Below, in pieces: positions 45,516 through 55,122 of a DNA stretch of 64,000 bases. The position numbers and the translations under genes are program-made. The stretch's first letter is position 1. Every line of letters starts with the position of its first letter. The stretch covers positions 62,001-126,000 of the forward strand of contig CASICJ010000002.1 in assembly GCA_949373085.1 (NCBI GenBank), given 5' to 3'. The notes beneath the pieces are model-generated. The model was not told the origin of the DNA. It saw only the letters and a program-made list of their open reading frames with translations, and did not search any database. Source of the DNA: an uncultured Verrucomicrobiales bacterium. GTDB lineage: Bacteria; Verrucomicrobiota; Verrucomicrobiia; Verrucomicrobiales; Akkermansiaceae.

Positions 45516-47453
45516 ATGGTTCTCCGGATCACAATATTGATTCACCTTGCCACCTCAGCATTGATTCCCGGTGCACAGGTGGAATTCGTAGGCTTGCGAT
45601 CATTCACCTCAGAGAGTCTCTTGAAAGCGATCGCTGGTCGAATGGACTATATTCGTAAGCGAGAGGCCACCGATTCACGTGCCGACGATGCGGCCTACCT
45701 AGTCGAATCCTATCTGAAAACCCATGGCCTTCCAGATGCTGTGATTTCGGGGCAAAGAATCTCAGACAATACAATTCGCCTCATCATTGAGGAGAGGCTC
45801 TCACAGTTTCTAGGATCGATTAAAGTCACTGGATTCGATGACGTAGAGGCAATTCAAGGCCAATTCCAAGCGACGTTCCCCGAGACGGTTAAACGACGAG
45901 CCTTTGAATCCAAATTTATTGAGGAAGGCCTAGAGAGAGTTCGTGATCTTTTGCGTACAAATGGATACTGGGAAGGAACAGTCAAGGCAGTTCAAGAAAC
46001 TCGCCAAGCTAACGGCAAAATTCCATTCACTTTAAAGATCGAGAAAGGCCCGCTATTTATTCTCGGAACTCCTAATCTAGAGAGTCAAGTCAAGCCCTCG
46101 GGCGCTCTGAAAAAAATAGTCAGTGAAGCTAGAGGAGCAACAGCCACCGCTGAAAAAATCATTTTGCTTCGCCGCAACATTACCGAAGACTATCGCAGAC
46201 AAGGATATACCAACATCTCGCTGGTGATGTTAAAAGAAACCAGTGGCAAAAAACTCTTTCTTAATTTCCTAATCACACCGGGGAATAAATACATCGTTCG
46301 CTCATTCCAGGCCACTGGCTTCAACAAAACCAAACCCTCCAATATTCAGGACCGCTTGGGTAAACTGATCGGCGAAAACTTTGATGAAGAGTTGGCAAAC
46401 CAAGAGATCAAAAAACTCCTCTCGACAGGAGCATTTTCCAGTGTGCGCCTTGAGAAAACTCAAATTAACGACGCCGAACTAGATCTAACCCTTCATCTCA
46501 AGGAAGCCAAAGCGAGGGGATACTCTGTCGCTCTGGGATATGGATCGATCGAGGGTTACACCCTCGGCCTTCGCTACTTCGACCGTAATCCATGGGGAAG
46601 CTTATCAAATTTATCTGCCGTGGCTGAAATCACTTCGCTCGGTGGTTTGGGTGCAATTAGCCTCAGTAACCCGTTCTTTTTGGATCGAGATCTAAGGCTG
46701 GCTAACCGAGCGTTTCTCATTAATCGAGACTTCAACAACTATGATAAATTAGAAGGAGGGATTGGTAGTGACCTGACATGGAAATGGGGTGATGACTCCT
46801 CAATCACTGTTGGCCTGACTGTGTCCCAAACTTCGATCAACACACCGATTCCCAAGGAATTGGCCGGCCCACGAAACTACACTGTATCAAGACTTAGCCT
46901 ACAGCAGCTCTTTGATAGACGTAATAACTCCGCGCTGCCCTCAGACGGTTGGTTTGCTCGCCTCAATACATCGCTTGGCCTTTCAGATGGCGATAACACC
47001 ATTGGGTTTTTTGAGGTGGGAAGCCAAATTAGCTACTATCAAACACTGAGCGAAGATTCCTCTTACGCTTTAGGCTTGCGAGGAGGCTTCATTTCCCCAG
47101 GTGGCGAGAATCAAAGCCTGCCCATCGATCTACGAAAGTTCCTAGGTGGAGCAAACACCATCCGCTCCTTTCCCGAACTTAAGATGGGATCATCTTTCAA
47201 CGGAAACGCTTTAGGAGGAACAGAGTGGTGGCTCGCAAATGCCGAATACATGCATCATCTCGCCGGTCCATTTAAAGCCCTGGTCTTTGTCGATGCTGCG
47301 GGACTCGACTCCGAAGTAGAATTAGCTGCCGGCTTGGGAATTCGTATCAACCTACCAGTAGGACCCATTCGGCTGGAATACGGTCGATCTCTATCACAAG
47401 ACAGCGGAGAACCCGGTGGGACTTTCCACTTTGCTATCGGAACTACTTTTTAG
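45516..47453 (+). CDS. tamA: TamA/BamA-type Omp85 outer-membrane protein
   Basis: A 645-aa Omp85 protein with signal peptide (to about residue 21), POTRA-like repeats (about 22-330, including ISGQRISDNTIRLIIEERL and FQATGFNKTKPSNI), then a 16-stranded barrel. The barrel has SVALGYGSIEGYTLGLRYFDRN and the conserved FLGGANTIRSF-like segment (about 543-553). It ends in a Phe (FHFAIGTTF). Cotranscribed with tamB, which favours TamA over the general BamA. Confidence 0.9.
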   Translation: MVLRITILIHLATSALIPGAQVEFVGLRSFTSESLLKAIAGRMDYIRKREATDSRADDAAYLVESYLKTHGLPDAVISGQRISDNTIRLIIEERLSQFLGSIKVTGFDDVEAIQGQFQATFPETVKRRAFESKFIEEGLERVRDLLRTNGYWEGTVKAVQETRQANGKIPFTLKIEKGPLFILGTPNLESQVKPSGALKKIVSEARGATATAEKIILLRRNITEDYRRQGYTNISLVMLKETSGKKLFLNFLITPGNKYIVRSFQATGFNKTKPSNIQDRLGKLIGENFDEELANQEIKKLLSTGAFSSVRLEKTQINDAELDLTLHLKEAKARGYSVALGYGSIEGYTLGLRYFDRNPWGSLSNLSAVAEITSLGGLGAISLSNPFFLDRDLRLANRAFLINRDFNNYDKLEGGIGSDLTWKWGDDSSITVGLTVSQTSINTPIPKELAGPRNYTVSRLSLQQLFDRRNNSALPSDGWFARLNTSLGLSDGDNTIGFFEVGSQISYYQTLSEDSSYALGLRGGFISPGGENQSLPIDLRKFLGGANTIRSFPELKMGSSFNGNALGGTEWWLANAEYMHHLAGPFKALVFVDAAGLDSEVELAAGLGIRINLPVGPIRLEYGRSLSQDSGEPGGTFHFAIGTTF

Positions 47454-47507
47454 TCACGATCGAAAGCCGACAGGCGCTTCCCCCTTGTTTCTTTTGAATG
47501 ATCTATC

Positions 47508-47705
47508 ATGGCCATTTCAGGTTGCGATCAACAATTTATCGATCAGTGGAAAAATGAACCCGCCTCTCTTCTTCCCCTACTTCACGCATTTCATAATCGC
47601 GATGGCTACCTTTCTAATGATGCCATGAAAGCAATATCCGCCTGTGGACATGGCATGGCTGCACCCCACCTCACGGAATCACCAATAAACTATTTTCCGG
47701 AATAG
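47508..47705 (+). pseudogene. Truncated NuoE/FdsG-like fragment
   Basis: A 65-codon frame whose first half, FIDQWKNEPASLLPLLHAFH, then RDGYLSNDAMKAIS, matches the N-terminal pattern of NADH dehydrogenase subunit E or formate dehydrogenase gamma (x-PxxLLPxLHAxQ-x-x-GYxxxxAxxxIA). The rest of the family, including the four cluster Cys, is absent, and a TAG follows. After the stop the in-frame text VEAATYSNW is weakly like the family's V-x-x-A-T-F-Y segment before a second stop. I read it as a decayed remnant. No SD is present. Confidence 0.5.
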
Positions 47706-47975
47706 GTTGAAGCTGCAACGTATTCCAATTGGTAGTCTGGTCAAACCCCTTAAAACTAGGGTTTAACGCGGGGTTACTTTAGTTCACCGAAACAAGATTG
47801 AAATCTTTCCAATCTTTTACTTTCATCGAGGCGATTTTTTTGAGTTACTGAAAAGTGATCGGGAAAATAATCCAACCCGTTCTTCAATGCGCCCCGGGCG
47901 GTCCTCCTTTTTCGCAGGCAGTTCGTCGGGGGCGCTTTTTTATGCAGTTTGGACTGCAGGTGCCATACTAGGAAG
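47706..47975. other. Structured intergenic stretch
   Basis: 270 bp between the NuoE-like remnant and the end of the convergent threonine aldolase. It contains AAACCC/GGGTTT arms (47752-47773), GATTG/CAATC arms (47803-47822) and a strong GC stem at 47889-47941. No coding frame is convincing. It may hold a terminator or a small RNA; no known RNA family is recognised. Confidence 0.45.
47889..47941 (+). terminator. GC-rich long-loop stem followed by T6
   Basis: GCGCCCC (47889-47895) pairs with GGGGCGC (47929-47935) around a 33-nt loop, followed immediately by six T. The orientation suits plus-strand termination after the tamB-tamA unit. The unusually long loop leaves room for an inner helix and raises the option of a small RNA 3' end. 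Confidence 0.55.
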
Positions 47976-48986
47976 TCACCCTGTGCATGCCTCTTCGAAG
48001 CTCTTCACTACATGCTCGATATCCTTAGCGCAAATTCCCAAATGAGTAACGAGGCGTTGTTTCCCACCAGTGTATCCCCCAATTTTTATTCCCTTTGCTT
48101 CAAGCCTCCGTGACACAGCCGAACCATCCAAGTCGGACAGATCAACAAAGACCATGTTAGTCTGGATTGGATCCACCTTCAGCTTGGATACACAAGCTAG
48201 ACCCTGGCCCAACTTGCGGGCATTTTCGTGGTCCTCGACCAAGCGTTCGATATTATTTTCTAGAACATAAATTCCGGCTGCTGCCAACATTCCTGACTGA
48301 CGCATCCCCCCCCCGAGCATCTTGCGCCACCTTTTAGCCTCCTTAATAAAGCTAACTGAAGCGACAAGAACAGAACCCACTGGGGCTCCCAGCCCTTTGG
48401 ATAAACAAATTGATACCGACTCGAAAGGCTTCGCCAATTGAATAGCTGATATTTCTGTCGCAGTAGAAGCATTGAAGAGCCGAGCACCATCGAGGTGAAG
48501 TGATAGTTGATAATCACTAGCAAATGATTCAACCAATTTAAGATAATCAAACGGAAGAACCTTACCCCATGTTGTGTTTTCGAGACACAAAAGCTTTGTC
48601 CGCGCAAAATGGAAATCATCAGGTTTCACGAGTGCCGCGAGTTTATCCAGGGCCAACGTCCCATCTTTTTCCTGATCAAGGGATTGGGGTTGGATACTTC
48701 CAAAGACAGCTGCTCCCCCACCCTCGAAAAGATAGGTGTGAGCAGTTTGACCGACGAGATACTCATCTCCCCTCCCACAGTGAGAAAGCAAGGCACAGAG
48801 ATTACTCTGGGTCCCGCTTGGAACGAACATACCCGCTTCTTTGCCCAACATCTCCGCAGACATTTCTTCGAGTCGAGCCACAGTTGGATCACAGTCCATC
48901 ACATCATCTCCCACCTTCGCACGACACATAGCCTCCCTGATTTCAGGAGTCGGTTGGGTGACGGTATCACTCCGCAAATCGATCAT
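47976..48986 (-). CDS. ltaE: Low-specificity L-threonine aldolase
   Basis: PLP enzyme cleaving threonine or allo-threonine to glycine and acetaldehyde. The 336-aa protein starts MIDLRSDTVTQPTPEIREAM, the classic family start. It has FVPSGTQSNLCALLSHC (PLP phosphate), CLENTTWGKVLP, LHLDGARLFNAS (Asp and Arg) and SICLSKGLGAPVGSVL with the PLP Lys. A G9 run codes for the GGGM of MLGGGMRQSG at 48306-48314 and keeps the frame. Confidence 0.95.
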   Translation of the reverse strand: MIDLRSDTVTQPTPEIREAMCRAKVGDDVMDCDPTVARLEEMSAEMLGKEAGMFVPSGTQSNLCALLSHCGRGDEYLVGQTAHTYLFEGGGAAVFGSIQPQSLDQEKDGTLALDKLAALVKPDDFHFARTKLLCLENTTWGKVLPFDYLKLVESFASDYQLSLHLDGARLFNASTATEISAIQLAKPFESVSICLSKGLGAPVGSVLVASVSFIKEAKRWRKMLGGGMRQSGMLAAAGIYVLENNIERLVEDHENARKLGQGLACVSKLKVDPIQTNMVFVDLSDLDGSAVSRRLEAKGIKIGGYTGGKQRLVTHLGICAKDIEHVVKSFEEACTG

Positions 48987-49051
48987 ACATGACTCCTGCT
49001 CGTAAATAAGCCAGGAGCAAGCTCACAAGAAATTACTCCGAAATAGCCCAC

Positions 49052-49089
49052 AAAAAACAGCCCGTTACGAACACGTAACAGGACTGTTT
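49052..49089 (-). terminator. Rho-independent terminator of the FKBP operon
   Basis: On the minus strand AAACAG..GTTACG pairs with CGTAAC..CTGTTT in a long stem with two small mismatches and a 4-nt loop, followed by TTTTTT. It lies about 110 bp after the annotated FKBP stop and 40 bp after the stop of the out-of-frame tail. Confidence 0.8.
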
Positions 49090-49196
49090 CTGAATGATTC
49101 GAGGGAATGTTGAACTACTCGGCCGGCTTTATCCTCCCTTAGGCTTGGCCGGTTTCACCTCGATGGGCGGAGTCACAGCCTCGATCTTTTTGGGAG

Positions 49197-50819
49197 CTAC
49201 GCGGGGGTCACGATCGTAAAGAGTTCGATATCGAAAACCAACATTCCTGCGGGCTTACCCGGCTGATTATTGTAGGCAAGTTCAACGGGGATCCAAAAAC
49301 GCCTCTTCTCACCTTCAACCATCAACTGAACTCCTTCGGTCCAACCTTTGATCACCTGGTTCAAAGGGAATTGAGCCTGCTCATCTCGCTCGATCGAGTT
49401 ATCGAAGAGTTTCCCGTCGGTAGTCCAGCCTGCATAGTGGACCTTAACCGTGTCGGTTGCAGTCGGCTTGCGCTTACCCGTTCCCGCTTTGAGAACCTTG
49501 TAGGCGAGACCCGAAGCAGTTTTGTTTGCATCGGCTGGAGGCGCAGCCACATCCGCTGGGGCTTTGGGTGCAATTGGCTTTGGTTTGAACTCAACCAGCT
49601 CAAGGTCGAAAGTCAACGCGCCTTCGGGAGCTCCACGGCCTTTCGATTCGAAAGTAAGGTTCTCAGGAATCCAGACACGGCGACTCTCGCCTTTTTTCAT
49701 TGTCTTCAAAATTTCGGCCCATCCTTTGATTGGGGATTGGTCGAGAGAAAGAGCCATAGGACCACCCATTGTTTCACTAGAACCAATTGAAGCACCATTT
49801 GTGTCCCATCCTTTAAAATTCACCTTAAGAAGATCACCATCAGTTGGAGAAGCATCTCCTTCGCCAGCCTTAATAACCGTATAGGCTATTCCAGATTCCG
49901 TCTTAGTCGCATTTTCGGGGACAGCTGCAACATCTTTTGGAGCATTTGGATCCTTCGGTGGCGGTGGCGGCTTGGGAACTGAGCGGAAGTCAATCAACTC
50001 AAAGTCAAAAATCAAATCGCCCGTAGGAGCACCGGCAGGCGCTTCCCCCTCTTTACCGAAGGCAAGGCTCGCAGGAATCCAGAAGCGGCGCTTTTCCCCC
50101 TTTTTCATAAGCAGCAGACCCTCGGTCCATCCTTTGATATTCAGCTCGTTCAGTTTGAACTGCGCGGGCTGAGGATTACGGGTTGAGGTCGTCAGGAATT
50201 CCCCGTCGGCCTTCCAGCCCGTAAACTGAGTGGTTACGACATCTTCAGGTCCTGGAGTAAGATCACCTTCCCCGACTTTCAGAATCTTGGATTTTAGCCC
50301 GGACTCGGTAGCAAGAGCGTCGGCCGGAGCAACAAGTTCTTTAGGCGCTGCTGGAGGTTTGACAATCTCAAGCAGCTCCACGTCAAAAGTAAGATTACCA
50401 GCAACCCGTCCTTCGTCGCCATAGGCTAGATCAGAAGGAATCCAAAAGCGGCGCTTTTCTCCAACGACCATCAATTGGAGGCCTTCAGTCCAACCCTTGA
50501 TAACCCCATTGAGAGCGAACTCAGCGGGCTGTCCCCGCTGCAGCGAGCTATCGAACATCGTTCCGTCGGAAGCCTGCCATCCGGTGTAGTGAACTTTCAC
50601 CGTGTCAGTAGCAGAAGGCTTCTCTGTTCCGGTCCCCTTCTTCAAAACCAATGAGGCCAACCCAGACTGTGTTTTTGCAGCTTCAGCGGGAGCGGCTGCC
50701 ACGTTGGCAGGTGCCTTGAACTGATCGCCTGCCGGAGCTGCAGGCTCTTGAGCAATCGCAGTCAAACCGAGAGCGCCACTTAGTAAACCGGAAATCAGCC
50801 GGCGTTTTCTATTAATCAT
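49197..50819 (-). CDS. Exported protein with four FKBP-type peptidyl-prolyl isomerase domains (apparent frameshift at 3' end)
   Basis: About 540 aa from ATG 50819, with signal peptide MINRKRRLISGLLSGALG. Four FKBP domains follow, joined by Pro/Ala/Lys linkers. Domains 1 and 4 keep VKVHYTGW or VKVHYAGW, IKGWTEG and RRFWIP. Domains 2 and 3 have degenerate pockets (VTTQFTGW, LKVNFKGW, with ILKTMKKG replacing the usual GLxxM). The gene stops with IVTPA at TAG, next to a C5 run at 49203-49207. Adding one C extends the frame by 24 residues of linker-like sequence to TAA at 49129. It is the last gene of the RND-PKS operon, 35 bp after the PKS. Confidence 0.88.
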   Translation of the reverse strand: MINRKRRLISGLLSGALGLTAIAQEPAAPAGDQFKAPANVAAAPAEAAKTQSGLASLVLKKGTGTEKPSATDTVKVHYTGWQASDGTMFDSSLQRGQPAEFALNGVIKGWTEGLQLMVVGEKRRFWIPSDLAYGDEGRVAGNLTFDVELLEIVKPPAAPKELVAPADALATESGLKSKILKVGEGDLTPGPEDVVTTQFTGWKADGEFLTTSTRNPQPAQFKLNELNIKGWTEGLLLMKKGEKRRFWIPASLAFGKEGEAPAGAPTGDLIFDFELIDFRSVPKPPPPPKDPNAPKDVAAVPENATKTESGIAYTVIKAGEGDASPTDGDLLKVNFKGWDTNGASIGSSETMGGPMALSLDQSPIKGWAEILKTMKKGESRRVWIPENLTFESKGRGAPEGALTFDLELVEFKPKPIAPKAPADVAAPPADANKTASGLAYKVLKAGTGKRKPTATDTVKVHYAGWTTDGKLFDNSIERDEQAQFPLNQVIKGWTEGVQLMVEGEKRRFWIPVELAYNNQPGKPAGMLVFDIELFTIVTPA

Positions 50820-50854
50820 GTCGTGGGGAACGGTCATCTGAAGATGAGGATGTG

Positions 50855-51862
50855 TCAACGCCACATCTCACAAGAATGAGCCGCAAACCCCGCACCGAAA
50901 CTAGTCAACCAATAGCGAGAATCATTCTCTGATTGCTTCAAACGCTCCTCCAAAGCAAATAAAATGCAGGGACTAGAGCAATTTCCAGCATTTTTCAGAA
51001 CCGCGCGTGTTTCAGGCAAGTCCCATCCCATTCGCTTTTCAAGAGCTTCGATCACATCCCTCCCTCCAGTATGAGCGAGCACTTGATCCGGATCACCCTG
51101 CCGCTTCTTCCAAAGTTTTTCAACTGCATCTGCCGCCAATTCGGGAACCGTCCGATGAAGTTTATTCTCTAGCTTTCCACCAGAATTAATAAATCGGATT
51201 TTTTCCCTATGCTCTGGAACATGAATCGTGTCGAACTTACCCAACTTCCACCGCCCATCACCTTCTTCATCAGACCAAATCGCCGCTGAAGCACCATCAC
51301 CAAACAAACACATGCTGATGAGCACGCCGGGCTCTTCGTTCATGAAGAGGGCCGCCGAACAAATTTCGACCGCCACTGTCGCCACTTTTTTACCGGGATT
51401 TGCGGCCAGAAACCCCTCGGCAGCTCGCATCATCGGAAGGGCCGCGCCGCAGCCCAAGCCAACAATATCTTGAAGATACACATTATCTCTCATCCCCATA
51501 TTTTCGGCCACATGACTCGTGACCCCCGGACACAAATATCCTGTGCAGGTGCAAATAATAAGAGCGTCAATTTCGGACGGATCAACACCCGTTTTTTTAA
51601 GGGCCGCAATCGAAAGGGCTGGGGCCTCCCTTTCAAAATACTCATTGAGCTCCTGAGCCCCAACCTCAAACATCGCAGTTGGGCTATTAGTGCAAAAATG
51701 TCGTTGTGTAATCCCAGAGTCACCTAACAGCACCCTCTCCATAATTCCTTTCCCACGCTTACTTAGCGACTGATAGGAAGAACTCGACTGCGTGAATTCA
51801 AAACACTCTTTTTGGGTGTAAGTATTGGAAGGAAAGGCGCTCGCAAGAGCTTCAAGGAACAT
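50855..51862 (-). CDS. Type III polyketide synthase (chalcone/stilbene synthase-like)
   Basis: About 335 aa from ATG 51862 ([13 protein letters not shown]). It iteratively condenses malonyl-CoA on an acyl-CoA starter. The full catalytic triad is visible: Cys138 in [12 protein letters not shown], His264 in LAHTGGRDV, and Asn294 in GNCSS. Other hallmarks are [14 protein letters not shown] and [11 protein letters not shown]. The product (alkylpyrone, alkylresorcinol or similar) cannot be told from sequence. The start overlaps the end of the RND pump gene by 11 nt, so it is cotranscribed. No tailoring methyltransferase or oxidase is adjacent. Confidence 0.93.
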   Translation of the reverse strand: MFLEALASAFPSNTYTQKECFEFTQSSSSYQSLSKRGKGIMERVLLGDSGITQRHFCTNSPTAMFEVGAQELNEYFEREAPALSIAALKKTGVDPSEIDALIICTCTGYLCPGVTSHVAENMGMRDNVYLQDIVGLGCGAALPMMRAAEGFLAANPGKKVATVAVEICSAALFMNEEPGVLISMCLFGDGASAAIWSDEEGDGRWKLGKFDTIHVPEHREKIRFINSGGKLENKLHRTVPELAADAVEKLWKKRQGDPDQVLAHTGGRDVIEALEKRMGWDLPETRAVLKNAGNCSSPCILFALEERLKQSENDSRYWLTSFGAGFAAHSCEMWR

Positions 51863-54800
51863 AACTTGAGCTTCCCTTAGTTTGCGAATTTTCCAAAGGT
51901 TTATTTTGGACGGTGAGCAACCGACTACCCATATTCCGAATATCTTCAAGAATTACATAGAGCGAAGGAACCAAGATAAGAGTAATAGCGGTCGCGAAGA
52001 GAATACCAAAGCCAAGCGAAACAGCCATTGGGATGAGAAACTTTGCCTGCATATCATCTTCCATCAACATCGGCATGAGGCCCGCAAAAGTCGTAAGGGA
52101 AGTCAGAAGGATCGGCCGGAATCGCCTCACTCCGGCATTACGAGCGGCATCCAAAATACTCGTTCCGCTCTTCCTATTACGATTCACGTAATCAACTAAC
52201 ACTAAGGAATCATTCACCACCACTCCAGCCAGAGCAACAATCCCACACATTGACATGATGCTCAAATTTAGCCCCATAAATATATGTCCGGCTACCGCAC
52301 CCACCATTCCAAATGGGATCACGCTCATCACAATCAAAGGCTGCAGATAGCTCTTAAGTGGAATTGCCATCAAAACATACATCAACAATAGAGCCCCGAC
52401 AAACCCGACTCCCATCTCACGAATACTGTCTCGTTGATCACTCTGCTCACCCTTGAAGGAATATCGCACACCTGGGAATTTTTCCGTAATCTCTTCGAGA
52501 ACCTCCTCAGTGTATTTTTCTACAATCTCATTTGCGTTATAACCTCTCGCGAGATCGACATCGGCCTTGAGGCTGATCGTGCGGAAACGATCCACACGAG
52601 TCACCGTAGCCGGCCCCAGACCGTATTCAGGGATCACAACATCAAGGAGCGCCACCTCTTTTCCCTCTGGAGTTCTTAATTTCATTTTCTCAAAATTGGC
52701 AAGTGACTCTCGTTCCGATTTGGGGTAGCGGACCATTACTTTGACTTCGTCACGACCGCGCTGCAGTCGCTGAACTTCATTGCCATAGAAGGCGTCGCGA
52801 ACCTGATTCATCACGATGTTCAGATCGAAACCTAAGGCCTTACCTTCCGGCGTAAGATCGCGGACGATTAACTCCTCCCGGCCAAGTCGATCAGAATTTG
52901 AAACATCAACTACTCCTTTGTAGTCATTACGCAAGCGCTCAGTCGCCCAAGTTGCAGCTGCTAACAATTGATCGTTATCCGGCCCAGTGAAATTAATATC
53001 AATAGCGTTACCACCTGCCGCCGTTTCTGCCCTGAACGAGAGAGAAACTACCTCTGGAATTTCACCAGCAAATTCCTGCCACATCGATTTTAATTCTTCA
53101 CTGGAGAAATCCCGATTCTTTGCGGCCGCGAGCTCAAGGGTGACTTCCCCTAAATGGCTGCCAGTGGGTGTAATAGGGTAAAACGCACCCTGAAATGGCT
53201 GCATCCCTGCCGTCGCAAGCTTATTAACCACAATAGAATTCCCATCGTTATCCTGCGTTGTTTTGCCAAGTTCAAGAGCTGCTGCTTCCAATCTCCTCAC
53301 CACCTTCTCGGTATTCAAAAAGGGGGCCCCAAAGGGCATTTCAAGTTTTGCAGATAGAATTTCGCCCTCCACTTTTGGAAAAAATACGAAGGGTACCCAA
53401 CCGGTTTTCACAAGCGAAACCGAAAGGATTACGAGGGCAATAAAAACAGTCCAAACCACGTAACGAAAATTCAAACACACCTTTAGGAACGGGGCATAAA
53501 TGACCTTCACAAATTGCTCAAGCCCCCCCGAAATTCTACGCTGTAAGCGAGTCAATGGATTAGAACTTGGAGTCGGGGATTGCGGCTTAAGAAGTGCGAG
53601 GTGAGCAGGCAGGACAAACTTTGATTGCAACAGAGAAAAACCCAAAACCGGAATTACCACCAAGGGAATATTAGGCCAAATCTTCCCACTTACTCCACTC
53701 AAAGCTAGCATTGGTGTGAAGGCAACCATAGTCGTAAGAATTCCAAAAATCACCACGATTCCCACTTCGTGCGTTCCCTTCCAACTCGCTTCCTTTGGAT
53801 GCTCACCTTTCTGAATACGAGTATAAACATTTTCGCCGACCACAATGGCATCATCCACCACGATCCCCAAAACAAGAATAAAGGCGAAAGCCGAAATCAT
53901 ATTGATCGAAATCCCAAGACCGGGCATCAACCAGAGACCACCAGCGAAGGAAACCGGAATTCCCAATGCCACCAGAAAAGCCAAACTTGGCCTCAAAAAA
54001 AGTGCCAACACGAAAAGAACTAGAATAAGTCCTATCCCAATATTACCTTTAAGAAGATCTAATCGGCCCTTAAGAATAACACTTTCATCATTCCAAACGT
54101 CGATTTCTACACCCTCAGGCTTCTCCAGTGAATCCACGTATTCCCGTGCAAGCTTGGCAATCGCTAAAGTATCTTGATTGGCTACACGAAAGACATTTAA
54201 CACGACTGCAGGGCGACCATTAAAAGTAGACACTAGTTCAATATCTTCGAAACCATCGATCACTGAAGCGACCTCACCCAAGCTCAAATCGGATCCATTA
54301 GGCATTTTTTTGACAGTCACTTCCCGAAACTCCTCGCCTCGGTATTTCCGGCCCAGGGCCCTCACCACAATCTCTCCTGAATTAGTTTTCACAGATCCAC
54401 TGGGAAGATCAAGCGAAGCGCCTCGAACAGCCCTCGCGATTTGCTGCAAGGTGAGATCGTATCGCCTAAGAGTATCCTCTGGAACTTCGATCGAAATTTC
54501 ATAAGGCCGAACCGATGCCAACTCCACTTTCTTGATGGTTTCCTGGCCTTTGAGCAGGCTCTGCACAAATCCTCCCGGATCGGCAAAAAACGCCTTTTTT
54601 TTCGATTCGAGCTTGGGCGTCGTATAGTTTAGCAAGCCATCACGAATTCCTTCAGCATAATTACGAAGGCTGCCTTCATCCGTATCAGCAGTAATGGCAA
54701 GACTAAGGATTTGCCGATTTACAACCAATTCTTCAAACTTCGGCTCCTCAGCTTTCTCAGCAAAATTATCAATAGCATCAACATTCGTTTGCACATCACC

Positions 54801-55118
54801 CATCACCTCGCGGGTATTGTAGCTGGTCTCAACCTCAATCGTAAGAGTCCCCGCATTTCTAACTGCAGTTGAGGTCATCTGCTTAATACCCTCAACCTCC
54901 GCAATCGCTTCCTCAATTGGAATAATCACTCCACTTATAACCTCCTCAGGAGTTGCATTCGGATAAGGAACACTGACGATAATTGCGTCAAAGGACGTCT
55001 CTGGAAAGACCTCCTTTCGGAGCTGAAACCATGCTGTGAAACCCGCAATTAAGACAGCCAGCATAAGAAAATTAGCCGCGACGTGATTGCAACTGAACCA
55101 TTTAATCGACTTCTGCAT
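51852..55118 (-). CDS. RND-family efflux pump permease (AcrB/HAE-like)
   Basis: A 1088-aa inner-membrane proton/substrate antiporter with twelve predicted helices and two large periplasmic loops. The N-terminal helix is followed by [20 protein letters not shown]. The TM4 proton-relay Asp pair is in [15 protein letters not shown] (Asp422-Asp423). The second half repeats the core ([21 protein letters not shown]). Full length, with the key charged pair present. It forms the pump of the tripartite system with the two upstream genes and shares a transcript with the PKS. Confidence 0.93.
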   Translation of the reverse strand: MQKSIKWFSCNHVAANFLMLAVLIAGFTAWFQLRKEVFPETSFDAIIVSVPYPNATPEEVISGVIIPIEEAIAEVEGIKQMTSTAVRNAGTLTIEVETSYNTREVMGDVQTNVDAIDNFAEKAEEPKFEELVVNRQILSLAITADTDEGSLRNYAEGIRDGLLNYTTPKLESKKKAFFADPGGFVQSLLKGQETIKKVELASVRPYEISIEVPEDTLRRYDLTLQQIARAVRGASLDLPSGSVKTNSGEIVVRALGRKYRGEEFREVTVKKMPNGSDLSLGEVASVIDGFEDIELVSTFNGRPAVVLNVFRVANQDTLAIAKLAREYVDSLEKPEGVEIDVWNDESVILKGRLDLLKGNIGIGLILVLFVLALFLRPSLAFLVALGIPVSFAGGLWLMPGLGISINMISAFAFILVLGIVVDDAIVVGENVYTRIQKGEHPKEASWKGTHEVGIVVIFGILTTMVAFTPMLALSGVSGKIWPNIPLVVIPVLGFSLLQSKFVLPAHLALLKPQSPTPSSNPLTRLQRRISGGLEQFVKVIYAPFLKVCLNFRYVVWTVFIALVILSVSLVKTGWVPFVFFPKVEGEILSAKLEMPFGAPFLNTEKVVRRLEAAALELGKTTQDNDGNSIVVNKLATAGMQPFQGAFYPITPTGSHLGEVTLELAAAKNRDFSSEELKSMWQEFAGEIPEVVSLSFRAETAAGGNAIDINFTGPDNDQLLAAATWATERLRNDYKGVVDVSNSDRLGREELIVRDLTPEGKALGFDLNIVMNQVRDAFYGNEVQRLQRGRDEVKVMVRYPKSERESLANFEKMKLRTPEGKEVALLDVVIPEYGLGPATVTRVDRFRTISLKADVDLARGYNANEIVEKYTEEVLEEITEKFPGVRYSFKGEQSDQRDSIREMGVGFVGALLLMYVLMAIPLKSYLQPLIVMSVIPFGMVGAVAGHIFMGLNLSIMSMCGIVALAGVVVNDSLVLVDYVNRNRKSGTSILDAARNAGVRRFRPILLTSLTTFAGLMPMLMEDDMQAKFLIPMAVSLGFGILFATAITLILVPSLYVILEDIRNMGSRLLTVQNKPLENSQTKGSSSYVP

Positions 55119-55122
55119 GATT

